Positions 34,588-44,290 of a stretch of DNA of 64,000 nt are shown here, one piece after another. How positions within the stretch are numbered: the stretch's first letter is position 1; each line of letters opens with the position of its first letter. Position numbers and translations under genes: made by a program. Below the pieces are notes generated by a model, which saw only the letters and a program-made list of their open reading frames with translations, was not told the DNA's origin and ran no database searches. Origin of the DNA: Paenibacillus harenae (GTDB taxonomy: Bacteria > Bacillota > Bacilli > Paenibacillales > Paenibacillaceae); assembly GCF_030812415.1 (NCBI RefSeq), contig NZ_JAUSST010000005.1, positions 575,892 through 639,891 of the forward strand. Reading direction: 5' to 3'.

Positions 34588-35799
34588 ATGAGGAGAATAG
34601 CTGGTGTTATTGTAGTAACGTTGTTGGCCGTATTTATGTTGCACCCGCTGAGCGGAGAAGCGGCTTCGCTTAGCCAGATCAAGAGGCAGATCGAGGAAGC
34701 GAAGAAAGAGATGCGCGACGCCGAGAAGCGTGCGGCCGAAGCGCAGCAGCAGGCGGCCAACGCGAATTCCCAGAAGAACGACATTGAAGAAAAGAAGACC
34801 GCAACCCAAGCCTCGATTCAGAATTTACTTGCGGAGATCGACAATGTAACGGTTAACAAAATGAAGACGCAGGAAGCAGTCGATGCGAAGGAAGAGGAAT
34901 TGCTGCAGACGGGCGTTGAACTAGAGCAAGCGGAAGAGCGCGTCGTCGAGCGCGACGAGCTGCTGCAATCCCGTATGCGTCTCTTGTATACGAACGGCTT
35001 CGTCTCCTATATGGATGTATTGCTAAGCGCAACGAGCTTCACCGATTTCATCGACCGGTTCGATGCGTTGCAGTCGATCCTAAGCCAGGATCGCGATATG
35101 CTCGAGGAGCAGAAGCAAGAGAAAGAACTAGTTGTGAAGAAGAAAGCCGAGGCGGAGAAGCAATTCGCCGAGGTGAAGGAAATGTACGCCAAGCTGGAGA
35201 AATACGAGAATCATCTCATCGCCAAGGAGCATGAGAAGGAACAAATGATCGCAAGCTATAATAGCGATCTTCAATCGCTTGACTCCGAGCTGGAGGAGCT
35301 TGAGGAAATTGGCGAAGAGGCAGAGCAGCAATTGATGCAGCTCGCTTCAGAGGTATCCAAGCTGAACTCCGAGGCGAACCGGATATCCAATCCGTATAGC
35401 GGCGGCAAGCTGGGGATGCCGGTCAAGGACAACTACCGAGTCAGCTCGAACTTCGGCACGCGAGTGCATCCGATCACCGGCAAGAAGCATACGCATTCAG
35501 GCATCGACTTTGCCGCGCCGCAGGGCACGGACATTTACGCAGCCGAAGACGGCGTGGTTATTATCTCGCAAACCTGGAGCAGCTACGGCGAATGTATCGT
35601 TATCGACCACGGTAACGGCCTGTGGACGCTGTACGGACATATCCGCAAGGGCGGCCGTATGGTCAGCAAAGGCGATACAGTCGAGCGCGGCGACAAGATC
35701 GCCGAAGTCGGCAGCACAGGCAACTCGACTGGACCGCATTTGCACTTCGAGGTTCGCAAAAACGAGGTTGCCGTCAATCCCGGCGGTTACTTGAAATAG
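34588..35799 (+). CDS. EnvC-like coiled-coil protein with M23 peptidase domain
   Basis: 403 aa from ATG 34588 (9 nt after AGGTG); ATG 34582 is an alternative. Signal peptide 1-26, a long coiled coil (about 30-255, rich in E/K/Q heptads), then a LytM/M23 domain. Zinc ligands look intact: HSGID and HLHFEVRK. Domain start is NFGTRVHPITGKKHTHSG. Sits directly after ftsEX, so it is the probable FtsX-activated murein hydrolase or activator, as for EnvC or PcsB/CwlO-type partners. Intact zinc ligands suggest it may itself cleave peptidoglycan crosslinks. Confidence 0.9.
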   Translation: MRRIAGVIVVTLLAVFMLHPLSGEAASLSQIKRQIEEAKKEMRDAEKRAAEAQQQAANANSQKNDIEEKKTATQASIQNLLAEIDNVTVNKMKTQEAVDAKEEELLQTGVELEQAEERVVERDELLQSRMRLLYTNGFVSYMDVLLSATSFTDFIDRFDALQSILSQDRDMLEEQKQEKELVVKKKAEAEKQFAEVKEMYAKLEKYENHLIAKEHEKEQMIASYNSDLQSLDSELEELEEIGEEAEQQLMQLASEVSKLNSEANRISNPYSGGKLGMPVKDNYRVSSNFGTRVHPITGKKHTHSGIDFAAPQGTDIYAAEDGVVIISQTWSSYGECIVIDHGNGLWTLYGHIRKGGRMVSKGDTVERGDKIAEVGSTGNSTGPHLHFEVRKNEVAVNPGGYLK

Positions 35800-35832
35800 G
35801 CTATATGCGATAACTTATACAAATTCAACCAA

Positions 35833-35866
35833 GAGGCAGCCGACATATGGCTGCCCTTATTTCTTC
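35833..35866 (+). terminator. Terminator of the ftsEX-M23 operon
   Basis: GGCAGCC and GGCTGCC form a stem around GACATAT, followed by CTTATTTCTTCTT. Confidence 0.7.
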
Positions 35867-36008
35867 TTAAGATCATTTTTGAAGCGCTGCCCTTGCAAAT
35901 AATTGTAAGCCGCTTGTCATATACTAGGACGGTATTAGGAAGATAGCCAAGCCTGCGATTCGGTTCGGCACAGGCAATTCTGGGAAAATATGAAGGTGGT
36001 GTAGGAAG

Positions 36009-37466
36009 GTGCAATTCAAAGGACGCACAGTGTTCGCGTTCGTGATGCTGACGATGTTCGCCTCGGTGCTCGTAACGCTGACGATCGCGGACAAGCTTAT
36101 CGACCCGAAGGAGCGCGCGGAAGCGGCGCTTACCGCTGCAGCATCGGACCGCGCGAGTCGTTACGGTCTCAAGGAAGATGAGCTCACGAAGCTGAACGCC
36201 GTGCTAGAGCTGATCGAGACGAAATATTACGAGAAGGTAGACCGTCACGAGCTAGTGGATGGCGCGGTGAACGGTATGATGTCTTCGCTTGAGGATCCTT
36301 ACTCCGTTTATATGGAGAAGGAGGTCGCACAGCATTTTTCGGAGTCGATCGAAGGTTCTTTCACCGGAATCGGCGCCGAGGTCACGATGGAGAACGGCAA
36401 GATCATTGTCGTTGCTCCGATCAAAGGATCGCCGGCCGAACGTTCGGGCTTGTTAGCCAAGGATGTTGTTATTTCGGTGAATGGGGAGAAGCTTGATGGC
36501 CTGAGCTTGCAGGAAGCGGTAGCTAAGATTCGCGGTCCCAAAGGAACCAAGGCGAAGCTGCAGGTACTTCGCAGCGGCTTCTCCGAACCGGTGCAGCTCG
36601 TGCTTGTTCGAGACGATATCGACGTGGAGACCGTCTATGCGAACTTGCGTAAGGATGGTATCGGAGTGATAGAGATCAGGCAGTTCTCATTGCATACGGC
36701 AGAGCGGTTCAAGGAAGAGCTGGCCAAGCTGGAGCAGCAGGGGATGAAAGGGCTGGTCATCGATGTAAGAAACAATCCAGGCGGCATTCTTCCCGTCGTC
36801 GTGGATATTGCCGAATCTTTTCTCGCCAAAGGCCAGACGGTCGTGCAGGTCGAGGATCGCAGCGGAGAGCGCGAGAAGACGCTGTCGGAAGGCGAGAGCA
36901 AGACGTATCCAATTTCCGTGCTTATGAACAAAGGAAGCGCAAGCGCTTCTGAGATATTGGCCGGCGCGCTCCAAGAGGGAGCGGGTGCGAAGCTGATCGG
37001 CGAGACGTCGTTCGGCAAAGGAACCGTGCAAGTCAGCTACAACAAGGCGCTGGGCGACGGCAGTCTCGTGAAGATGACGATCGCGAAGTGGCTGACGCCA
37101 AACGGCAACTGGATTCATGAGAAAGGCATTAAGCCGGATATTGAAGTGCAGCCACCGGATCTCTACACGGTGGCAAGACTGAGCATGTCCGATACGCTTC
37201 AGCAGGATATGCTCGGCGAGCAGGTTCGCAGCGTTCAAATTATGCTTCATGGTCTAGGCTACGAGCCGAAGCGCGAGGACGGCTACTTCGGCTTGGAAAC
37301 GAAGGAAGCGGTCAAGCGATTCCAATCGGAGCATAGCTTGAAGGTAACGGGCAAGGTAGACGTAAAGACCGCCGAAGCGCTAGAGCAAGCGGTCATTAAG
37401 TGGATTCAGGACGAGAACAACGATGTTCAGCTCCATGAAGCAATCCAGGCGGCAGGCAGGAAATAA
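36009..37466 (+). CDS. S41 C-terminal processing protease (CtpB-like)
   Basis: 485 aa. GTG 36009 is 9 nt after AAGGTGG. One N-terminal membrane anchor, a PDZ domain (about 100-185, SIEGSFTGIGAEV...GSPAERSGLLAKDVV), and the S41 protease core with the Ser in MNKGSASASEI and the Lys in SFGKGTVQ. A C-terminal peptidoglycan-binding domain (about 405-470, GLGYEPKREDGYFGLETKEA) follows. Cleaves exported substrates in the wall space; CtpB in B. subtilis activates sporulation signalling. Position before a MinJ-like gene matches B. subtilis. Confidence 0.92.
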   Translation: MQFKGRTVFAFVMLTMFASVLVTLTIADKLIDPKERAEAALTAAASDRASRYGLKEDELTKLNAVLELIETKYYEKVDRHELVDGAVNGMMSSLEDPYSVYMEKEVAQHFSESIEGSFTGIGAEVTMENGKIIVVAPIKGSPAERSGLLAKDVVISVNGEKLDGLSLQEAVAKIRGPKGTKAKLQVLRSGFSEPVQLVLVRDDIDVETVYANLRKDGIGVIEIRQFSLHTAERFKEELAKLEQQGMKGLVIDVRNNPGGILPVVVDIAESFLAKGQTVVQVEDRSGEREKTLSEGESKTYPISVLMNKGSASASEILAGALQEGAGAKLIGETSFGKGTVQVSYNKALGDGSLVKMTIAKWLTPNGNWIHEKGIKPDIEVQPPDLYTVARLSMSDTLQQDMLGEQVRSVQIMLHGLGYEPKREDGYFGLETKEAVKRFQSEHSLKVTGKVDVKTAEALEQAVIKWIQDENNDVQLHEAIQAAGRK

Positions 37467-37489
37467 AACGCGAGTGTCGAATGAATAAG

Positions 37490-37526
37490 AGGTTGGCTCT
37501 GTCATAGAGCCGGCCTTTTATTTTTA
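37490..37526 (+). terminator. Terminator of the S41 protease gene
   Basis: AGGTTGGCTCT pairs with AGAGCCGGCCT around GTCAT, followed by TTTATTTTT. Confidence 0.85.
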
Positions 37527-37557
37527 TAGAAATTGCGTGAGCGGAGGAGTGTGGATA

Positions 37558-38865
37558 TTGGCAACGATGATTGACTTGCTGGATGGGTTCGGACAGGCAG
37601 CCTTACAACTATTAGCGCAGCCTTTTTATTATATTTCGGTATTATTTATTATTTTGCAATATAGGAGACAGATTAAGACGGAAAGACAGCTGTTTGCCGT
37701 TAAGCTTCATAATTGGCCTTCGCTTGTGCTGCGGGCAATGGGTGCAGGTCTGCTGGTAGGTCTGGCCGTATCGGCGGCTGGAGCCTTTATTGGTACGGCT
37801 TTGACAGGAGAAGCGGTCTTATGGCTATGGGCGATAGCGGTTGTATTGATGCTCGTACGCGTTCGTTACCTATGCTTCGCTTATAGCGCCGGCATTATTG
37901 CCTTGCTGCAGTGGGCGACCGGCTTTACGTCGCTTGCCGACGGAAACGACTGGCTCGGATCGCTCTCCGCATCGCTTGCCGGGATCGATGCAGCGGGGTT
38001 GCTAGTGATCGTTGCGCTGCTCCATTTGGCGGAGGCGGCGCTCGTCCGCTGGCAGGGAGACAAGCTGTCGACGCCGTTGTTCGTGGAAGGGAAGCGGGGC
38101 AAGCTTGTCGGCGGTTATATGCTGCAAGGGTTCTGGCCCGTGCCGCTGCTAATGATCGTACCGGCAGCGGGAGGCGGCATGTCCCACGCGGCGCTGCCAT
38201 GGACGCCGCTCTTTGGAGCCGATTGGGCGCAAGGCTGGTCTGTCATTGCGTTGCCGATGGTGATCGGTTTTACGGAGATGACGCGTTCGCTGCTGCCGAA
38301 GCAGAAGGCGAAGCATGCGGCCAAGGGGTTGCTGATGTACGGTATAATTGTAGCCATTGCCGCACTCGTTGCCTGGCAACTGCCGATCTTGCTTCCGCTC
38401 GCAGCGCTTATAACGGTGCTGCTGCATGAGGCTCTTGTATGGCGCAGCACCGTATCGGAGGCGCGAAGATCGCCGTTGTATATTAATGATTCGCGAGGCT
38501 TGCGTATATTGGGTATTGTGCCGGGCACGCCTGCCGAGGCGATGGGATTGCTGCCGGGCGAAGTAGTCCACAAGGTGAACGGCATTCGAATCAAGTCCAA
38601 GGAAGAGATGTATGAGGCGCTGAGGAATAATCCTGCGTTCTGCAAGCTCGAAATATTGAACTTCGAGGGCGAGATCAAATTCGCGCAGCGTGCGCGCTAT
38701 GCCGGCGAGCATCATCAGCTCGGCGTCATCTTGGCGCCGGATGAGCAAGCCAACTACTATGCGGCTGCAGGGCCGGCATCGCTGCTTCAGCTTCTACGGG
38801 CTGCGCGAACGGCTAATAAGCGCGGCGGGGAAGCAGCGGCAGCGAGCGAGAGCTCCGAAGGCTAG
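37558..38865 (+). CDS. MinJ-like polytopic membrane protein with PDZ domain
   Basis: 435 aa. TTG 37558 is 10 nt after GGAGG (37543-37547); an in-frame GTG at 37537 precedes the site. About six to eight hydrophobic spans to residue 300, then a PDZ domain (about 305-385: YINDSRGLRILGIVPGTPAEAMGLLPGEVV). This layout and its place after ctpB match B. subtilis MinJ, which bridges DivIVA and MinD to place the septum. No min genes are nearby, so the functional assignment rests on synteny and architecture. Confidence 0.8.
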   Translation: MATMIDLLDGFGQAALQLLAQPFYYISVLFIILQYRRQIKTERQLFAVKLHNWPSLVLRAMGAGLLVGLAVSAAGAFIGTALTGEAVLWLWAIAVVLMLVRVRYLCFAYSAGIIALLQWATGFTSLADGNDWLGSLSASLAGIDAAGLLVIVALLHLAEAALVRWQGDKLSTPLFVEGKRGKLVGGYMLQGFWPVPLLMIVPAAGGGMSHAALPWTPLFGADWAQGWSVIALPMVIGFTEMTRSLLPKQKAKHAAKGLLMYGIIVAIAALVAWQLPILLPLAALITVLLHEALVWRSTVSEARRSPLYINDSRGLRILGIVPGTPAEAMGLLPGEVVHKVNGIRIKSKEEMYEALRNNPAFCKLEILNFEGEIKFAQRARYAGEHHQLGVILAPDEQANYYAAAGPASLLQLLRAARTANKRGGEAAAASESSEG

Positions 38866-38885
38866 CACATCAATTGAAACAACAA

Positions 38886-38937
38886 AACAAGCGGTTGAAA
38901 GGGAACCCTTCCCCTCAACCGCTTGTTCTTTTTTTAA
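38886..38937. terminator. Bidirectional terminator between convergent genes
   Basis: A 13-bp stem, AACAAGCGGTTGA with TCAACCGCTTGTT, has an inner GGAA/TTCC pair and TTTTTTT on the right. The left flank gives a short T-rich run for the minus strand. Confidence 0.85.
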
Positions 38938-38947
38938 ATACGATTAT

Positions 38948-41900
38948 TTATTTGTGACCAGAAGACCGTTTCAATCGAAGAGCTGCTCCGATTAAAACAA
39001 GGGATACCCCGAGCGCGACAAATGGCATGCTGCTTGAATCGCCCGTCTTAGGCAACGTGTCGACATCAGGCGTTTGCGGTGTTCCATCAAGTCCGCCTTG
39101 CGGGATTTCCTCCACATCGATTTCGAAGAACAGCGTCTCTACTTCGCCGTTCTCGTTCGTTACGACGATGGAGAATTTGTCCGTCCCGACAAAACCGGGA
39201 TTCGGTGTATATACCCATTTCCCATCAGGCGAAACGGTTACTTTGCCGTGCTCCGGCAACTTGCCTACCTTTGCGTTTCCTTTCTTGGGAACGTCGACCT
39301 TATCCTTAACCGGTTTATCCTCCTTCGTTACTTCTTTCTCTATAGGAGGTGTAGGCGATGGTTTAGTCGTTGGAGCAGGCGTTGCGCTAGGCGCAGGCGT
39401 CGCTACAGGTGTTGGCTCCGGCGTTATAACCGGCGTTGGCTCCGGCGATGTTGCCGGCGTAGGGCTTGGGCTAGGCGTTACTTCAGGTTCTGGGTCAGGG
39501 GTGATTACCCGTCTTTGATTTGTCACCGTAATAGCTTCTTCATCCGCATCGATCGTGATCGGATACTCGCCATCACCATCGATTTTATAACCGGAAGGAG
39601 CTCTGAACTCCTTCAAAATATAATTGCCGTAAGGAAGATTCACGAATACAGCCTTACCTGCGGCATCGGTCGTTACCTGTTGCAGCTTCGACGTCTTCGT
39701 GCTGTCGTATAGATCGAAGACGGCATTGGCCAACAGCTTCGTATCATCGTTGGCAGCGACTTTCGTGACGGTCAAGTTACCGGTCAATTTAGCGTTTGTT
39801 ATCGTCATTTCCTTCGTGGCTTGAGAGTCGATCGTCACTTGGTATTCGCCGGTGTTTACGATCTTGTAGTCGCCTGGAGGAGAGATCTCCTTCAGGGTGT
39901 ATTGACCGTATTTCAAATCGGTGAATGTGGCTTCGCCGTTCATATCTGTAACTGCAGTACCGCCGACCTGCTGGCCGTTGGAATTGCGGGTGAGCGTAAA
40001 TTGCGCTCCCTCAAGCTTAACGGTATTGTCTGCCGAGTCGACTTTGACGATCTTCAGCCCGCCTTTATAGACGCTGCCGGACCCGTCCCCGCCCGACAAT
40101 CGTACGGACACCTCCGAGGGATCATCGACCGTAACCAGTTCAACGCCGTCTCCTTTGAAGCCGACGCTATTGCTAAGCGTGTCGCCGTCCACGGCATCAA
40201 TGATCGTTTTGTATTCCAAAATATATGGTTTCTTAATGACGGAATTGAACGTTAAAGTGAATATGCTGTCTCCTTCGCCGGCAGCCGGGTCTGGATTGGC
40301 TTCCACTTTCACTGCATATTGGTTAGTGTCTGTTAAGCCTGCTTTCGTTACGTTGCCGTTTTCGTCCACGACCGTATCGTAGAGGACGAAGGAGTCGTCG
40401 ACGATAACTTGTTTGCTGCTTGGCGTATCGATAATGCTGGCGTTCTCAACCGTAGATTGACCTCGGTTGATGTAGACGGTCCAGTCGATAACGTTCGGAT
40501 CGCTGTCGTTCTGGTCACCGCTCTTGGCCACATACTCGCCTGCTTTCGGAATTTGAACCGTCTCGGATAGCGTCTTCGGATCATAGCCGTCAGCCGTAAG
40601 GATTGCATTGTTGACGATCGATTCGTTGTTGATGAACTCGTCTTCCAGTTCAGTGCGGAATGTCACATAGTAAGGGCTTGTAATATTTCCGAATTCAATG
40701 GCAAGCTTTTGTCCATCTGGTTCATTCACAACGCTGAACGTATAATCCGCAGGATCGACAATTGTGCCGTTATTGTTTGTAGATCCATTGGCAGAAACGG
40801 TCATATGACGAACTTCAAGTGAATTCTCCACGTATTTCTGCTCGGAGGAAAGCTTGTCTGTTACGATAGCATTCGGCATCGTCTTACTGTTGTAGTTGAT
40901 GCCGACCTCCCAGGCTATTTCCTTTGTGTCGGCATAATAACGACCATTCTTGAAGCCGTTGTCGCGAGTTTCCGGATTAGAGCCGCGGTTAGGGGTCGTT
41001 GTTCTGCTCTTCTCGACTCCCAGTTCGACTTCTTTCCACTTCAGAACGCCGGTATTGTCATAGCTTGTCTTGCTCGTATCATACGAGCCGTCCGTGAAGT
41101 CGTAGCGGGTTGTGTATGTGATCGTATGCGGATCGCCATTATCTCCGAAATCGACGGAGAATCCTTCAACCGTAGACAGATCCGTATCGGTAGGTTTGTA
41201 GTGAATAGTGTGACCACTGTTGGCAGCAAGAACCCCGTCGATCATTAGACTGCCTGCCACAAGCTGTTGACCGCCATTCGTGAAAGTGTCATCGAACAGC
41301 ATATCATGCAGATCATACCCGTTGCCGTTGATGCTGATTGTCCAATCGATCGTTCTTGCCGCAAAATCGATGCCGGAGCTGCTCTTCGAGAAAAACTTTT
41401 GTTTAATATTTCGAGAGATGGAGTCCGTATCGCCATCGGTCGTAACATTGTTGTTGATCTGGGTATCATCATAGACATTGGTTGTTGGCTCTGTTTGATA
41501 TTCAATAATGTAAGCCGCGTTGATCTCGCTGTTGAACGTCAGAATGAAGCCGTTTTTGCCCACATCGGCATGATCGATTACGGTATAATCGCTTGCGGGT
41601 ACGAGGTCGCCCTTCGCGCCGGTATTGGGGTCTGGTACCTCAAATACGCTGACCAAGCCGGCAAGCTTATGCTTATCATCGAACAAATCGGTAATCGACG
41701 CTGGGTTTATCGTGTTTTCACCGAAATTGTACTTGATTTGCCAGTCGATGAGTTGAGTCGATTCGTTGTAGCTTGTTGACGATTTTTTCAGAAGCTCTCC
41801 GCGCTTGTTGTCTACCAATTTGGAAGCGGAGGTAGGGCTGATGTTATCGCCAGTAAAGTTTACCGTATTCGTAAAACTTTGAGTGTTGATATGCGTACTG

Positions 41901-42778
41901 TTGATATTTGTCGAATAGGTTAGGCGATAAGCCGAGTTGATGTCTCCTAGTGCGATTACTAGCTCGTTGGCTGGATCGGCAGGCAGCATCACGCTGTAAT
42001 CCGCCGGATCGACGATTACGGGATTCGAAGCAACGCCGTCCGTATCGATATCAAGTTTCTCCAGCTTCAACGTACCGTCGGCAAACGTAAGCCCGGCAGG
42101 AATGATGTCGCTGATTTTCGCATTGGTAACCTTATTGAGCGCTTTATTGACCTCGATGGTCCATGTAATATTTTGTGCATTGATCGATTTGTCGGTTACG
42201 CCGTCCTTCGTCGTCGATTTACTTACATTCGGCTTGATATGAAGCGTAAATCCATCCCCGATGTTGAACTGGATCGGCACTTCGGTTTTGTTATTGACGC
42301 TCGCCTTGGAGAAGTACGTCCAGAAGCTTAGCGAGCCCTCTACTTCGGAGTCTACTATACTTTCGTTAAAGGTCATCGTCACTTTACCGTCGGTGCTTGC
42401 GACAAAGGTGCCTACCGCCCCGCCGTCCCCATCCTTAAGTTGGCCGTTAGTAATGGCTGCGTACATAACAAGCTCAGGCGGCAATTGGAATTCGAATGTA
42501 TCCCCGTTTTGATAAGTATGACCGGCTTCCAGTTTATAGCCGTATTCGATGTTGAGCTTTTGTCCAAGCGCAATCTGCAAGTCCGCGTTCACTTCGGGAG
42601 GCATCGCTTCATCGATTTGGACGATAACGTCCTGGGATACGGTGTCCGTGAGTTTAATGCTTGTAATAATATTATCTGCAATGGCTGCCGCGTTAGCTTG
42701 TTTCGTTATGCCTCCAATACTGACATATTGGAAAATAAGAAAAAAAGCGACGAGCATTGCTGCTATTTTTTTCTTCAT
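38948..42778 (-). CDS. LPXTG-anchored multidomain adhesin
   Basis: 1276 aa. ATG 42778 after GGAGG. Signal peptide 1-31. About 40-180 is an SdrG/CFA-like adhesion module (YQNGDTFEFQLPPELVMY). Five tandem modules follow (about 190-880), each with a phrase like IDWT(V/I).IN and .DTF....QLV.GSL, resembling collagen-binding-type Ig domains. Two CNA-B stalk domains (about 925-1080) have EGAQFTLTRN and YILKEFRAPSGY. Then come a Pro/Thr/Ser linker, an Ig-like domain (GKWVYTPNPGFVGTDKFSI) and a sorting signal LPKTG, hydrophobic span and RLKRSSGHK tail. Wall anchoring by sortase is expected, but no sortase gene is in the window. Divergent from the SARP regulator. Confidence 0.9.
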   Translation of the reverse strand: MKKKIAAMLVAFFLIFQYVSIGGITKQANAAAIADNIITSIKLTDTVSQDVIVQIDEAMPPEVNADLQIALGQKLNIEYGYKLEAGHTYQNGDTFEFQLPPELVMYAAITNGQLKDGDGGAVGTFVASTDGKVTMTFNESIVDSEVEGSLSFWTYFSKASVNNKTEVPIQFNIGDGFTLHIKPNVSKSTTKDGVTDKSINAQNITWTIEVNKALNKVTNAKISDIIPAGLTFADGTLKLEKLDIDTDGVASNPVIVDPADYSVMLPADPANELVIALGDINSAYRLTYSTNINSTHINTQSFTNTVNFTGDNISPTSASKLVDNKRGELLKKSSTSYNESTQLIDWQIKYNFGENTINPASITDLFDDKHKLAGLVSVFEVPDPNTGAKGDLVPASDYTVIDHADVGKNGFILTFNSEINAAYIIEYQTEPTTNVYDDTQINNNVTTDGDTDSISRNIKQKFFSKSSSGIDFAARTIDWTISINGNGYDLHDMLFDDTFTNGGQQLVAGSLMIDGVLAANSGHTIHYKPTDTDLSTVEGFSVDFGDNGDPHTITYTTRYDFTDGSYDTSKTSYDNTGVLKWKEVELGVEKSRTTTPNRGSNPETRDNGFKNGRYYADTKEIAWEVGINYNSKTMPNAIVTDKLSSEQKYVENSLEVRHMTVSANGSTNNNGTIVDPADYTFSVVNEPDGQKLAIEFGNITSPYYVTFRTELEDEFINNESIVNNAILTADGYDPKTLSETVQIPKAGEYVAKSGDQNDSDPNVIDWTVYINRGQSTVENASIIDTPSSKQVIVDDSFVLYDTVVDENGNVTKAGLTDTNQYAVKVEANPDPAAGEGDSIFTLTFNSVIKKPYILEYKTIIDAVDGDTLSNSVGFKGDGVELVTVDDPSEVSVRLSGGDGSGSVYKGGLKIVKVDSADNTVKLEGAQFTLTRNSNGQQVGGTAVTDMNGEATFTDLKYGQYTLKEISPPGDYKIVNTGEYQVTIDSQATKEMTITNAKLTGNLTVTKVAANDDTKLLANAVFDLYDSTKTSKLQQVTTDAAGKAVFVNLPYGNYILKEFRAPSGYKIDGDGEYPITIDADEEAITVTNQRRVITPDPEPEVTPSPSPTPATSPEPTPVITPEPTPVATPAPSATPAPTTKPSPTPPIEKEVTKEDKPVKDKVDVPKKGNAKVGKLPEHGKVTVSPDGKWVYTPNPGFVGTDKFSIVVTNENGEVETLFFEIDVEEIPQGGLDGTPQTPDVDTLPKTGDSSSMPFVALGVSLVLIGAALRLKRSSGHK

Positions 42779-42966
42779 ATTAAGTTAACCTCCGTTTGAA
42801 CTTAATTAATTACTTTATTGCAGGTTTCCGACGATATATAGACTGCAGCCTCCTTTTTCTTAAGGTTTGTATGTATGAAATAATGCACGGACCTTCTGGC
42901 CTTCGGTGTAAGAGCGACAGTGTTACGGCCGATTTATTTCAACTTACTTATTTTACCGGCAGGATC

Positions 42967-43003
42967 TGAACAATTTCTGAACAAAGTGACAATCGTTGAC
43001 AAT
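42967..43003. promoter_or_regulatory. Four TGA(A)CAA-type direct repeats: putative SARP-regulator operator
   Basis: TGAACAA at 42967-42973 and 42978-42984 (four bases between), then TGACAAT at 42987-42993 and 42997-43003. Repeat starts are 11, 9 and 10 bp apart, all on one face of the helix. SARP regulators bind heptamer direct repeats with an 11-bp period overlapping -35 regions; here the last two repeats overlap the -35 of the adjacent regulator gene. Binding is inferred. Confidence 0.55.
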
Positions 43004-43014
43004 GTTTTTATAAT
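42986..43014 (+). promoter_or_regulatory. Promoter of the SARP-type response regulator
   Basis: GTGACA (42986-42991), 17-bp spacer, perfect TATAAT (43009-43014). Confidence 0.6.
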
Positions 43015-43056
43015 CGAGGTAGTTGGATTTTTGGATTGGAGAAGGCGGGGACCCGT

Positions 43057-44214
43057 ATGAAAGCAATATTAGTAGATGATGAACGTCTGGCGCTCGTTCA
43101 TATGGAGAAAATGCTTGGACGATATGAGAGTATAACGGTGATTGGCAAGTTTCAACTTGCGGGGGAAGCCATTAAGCAGGCAAAGGAGCTTCAGCCGGAT
43201 GTTGCTTTCCTCGATATTCATATGCCGGAGTACACGGGGCTGCAGGCAGCCGTCTTGCTGCAAGAGGTTTGTCCTGCCATCCAGATCGTATTCGTAACGG
43301 CTCATGACCAATATGCGTTGCAGGCGTTCGAGCTCGATGCGATCGATTATTTGACGAAACCGCCTGTCGCCGAACGTCTTGACATGACGGTCGAAAGATT
43401 GTTCAAACGCAGAGGAGAGCAAGGGCAGGTTAAGGAAGGCAGCTCGATGGCCTACGGAATCAATTGCTTCCAAACGCTTCGCTTTCAATATAAGGACAGA
43501 CCGGCAGAACTGCCAAAATGGCGAACGGCCAACTCGCAGGAGTTGTTCGCATATATGCTGCACAACCGGGGGGAAGTCGTTCGCAAGTCTACGTTGTTGG
43601 AACTGTTATGGCCGGAACTAGATAAGAAGCGGGCAATGACGCAGCTTTACACGGCGATCTACATCATTAGGCAATGCCTGCAGAAGATGAACGTCGATAT
43701 AACGATCGTAAACTTAAGCATACAAGAGGGTTATGTGCTGGACATTGGCCAAGTGTCGATAGAGACGGAGCTGTGGGAGCGGGAACTGGCGCAAATATCA
43801 GATTCGCTAGAGGAGTCGCATCCTGCGCTAGGCAAGGTGTTGGAGCGGTATGAAGGTGATTATTTGAAGGACTATGACTATATTTGGGCCGAGCCGGAGC
43901 GTGAGCGGCTGCGCAAGCTATGGCTGTTCCATGCACGGCGTCTGTCACGCTTTTATTCAGATAAGCCGGATCTTAGGACCCAGTCGATCAAGCTGCTGGA
44001 GAAAATACAAGCCTTCGATCCATATAACGAGGAAGAAGGTGTTGTACTTTTAAGGTTGTATGATGAGGCGGGCGAATATGATAAAGTAACGGCCAGTTAT
44101 CGTCGATTATACGATGCTTATATGGTTGACCTTGGTATTGGCATGCCGAAAGATGCGGAACAATGGTTCGAGGATTGGAAAAGCAAACGTGAGCGTGCCG
44201 AAATGATGCCGTAA
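43057..44214 (+). CDS. Response regulator with SARP-type (winged helix + BTAD) output
   Basis: 385 aa from ATG 43057 after AAGGCGGGG. Receiver domain 1-125: LVDDER acidic pocket, phosphoacceptor Asp in DVAFLDIHMPEYTG, VTAHDQYALQAF and the lysine in YLTKPP. Winged helix about 150-240 (RTANSQELFAYMLHNRGEVV, LLELLWPELDKKRAMTQL). BTAD about 245-380 (YEGDYLKDYDYIWAEPERER, YDEAGEYDKVTASYRRLYDA). No partner histidine kinase is in the window, so it is an orphan here. It faces the LPXTG adhesin across a shared 278-bp region with heptamer repeats, so control of the adhesin and itself is likely but unproven. Confidence 0.88.
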   Translation: MKAILVDDERLALVHMEKMLGRYESITVIGKFQLAGEAIKQAKELQPDVAFLDIHMPEYTGLQAAVLLQEVCPAIQIVFVTAHDQYALQAFELDAIDYLTKPPVAERLDMTVERLFKRRGEQGQVKEGSSMAYGINCFQTLRFQYKDRPAELPKWRTANSQELFAYMLHNRGEVVRKSTLLELLWPELDKKRAMTQLYTAIYIIRQCLQKMNVDITIVNLSIQEGYVLDIGQVSIETELWERELAQISDSLEESHPALGKVLERYEGDYLKDYDYIWAEPERERLRKLWLFHARRLSRFYSDKPDLRTQSIKLLEKIQAFDPYNEEEGVVLLRLYDEAGEYDKVTASYRRLYDAYMVDLGIGMPKDAEQWFEDWKSKRERAEMMP

Positions 44215-44256
44215 ATAGATTTTTTGCCAAATACAGCCATTTAGCATGGTCTATTA

Positions 44257-44285
44257 TTGCAACGGCGGACATTAGACGATATAAT
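44257..44285 (+). promoter_or_regulatory. Promoter of uvrBA
   Basis: TTGCAA (44257-44262), 17-bp spacer, perfect TATAAT (44280-44285). Confidence 0.7.
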
Positions 44286-44290
44286 AAATA

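Noticed and set aside
39300..39530. Repetitive tract in the LPXTG gene, considered as a CRISPR or minisatellite
   Set aside because: It encodes the Pro/Thr/Ser wall-spanning linker in frame; repeats are codon-level and imperfect.
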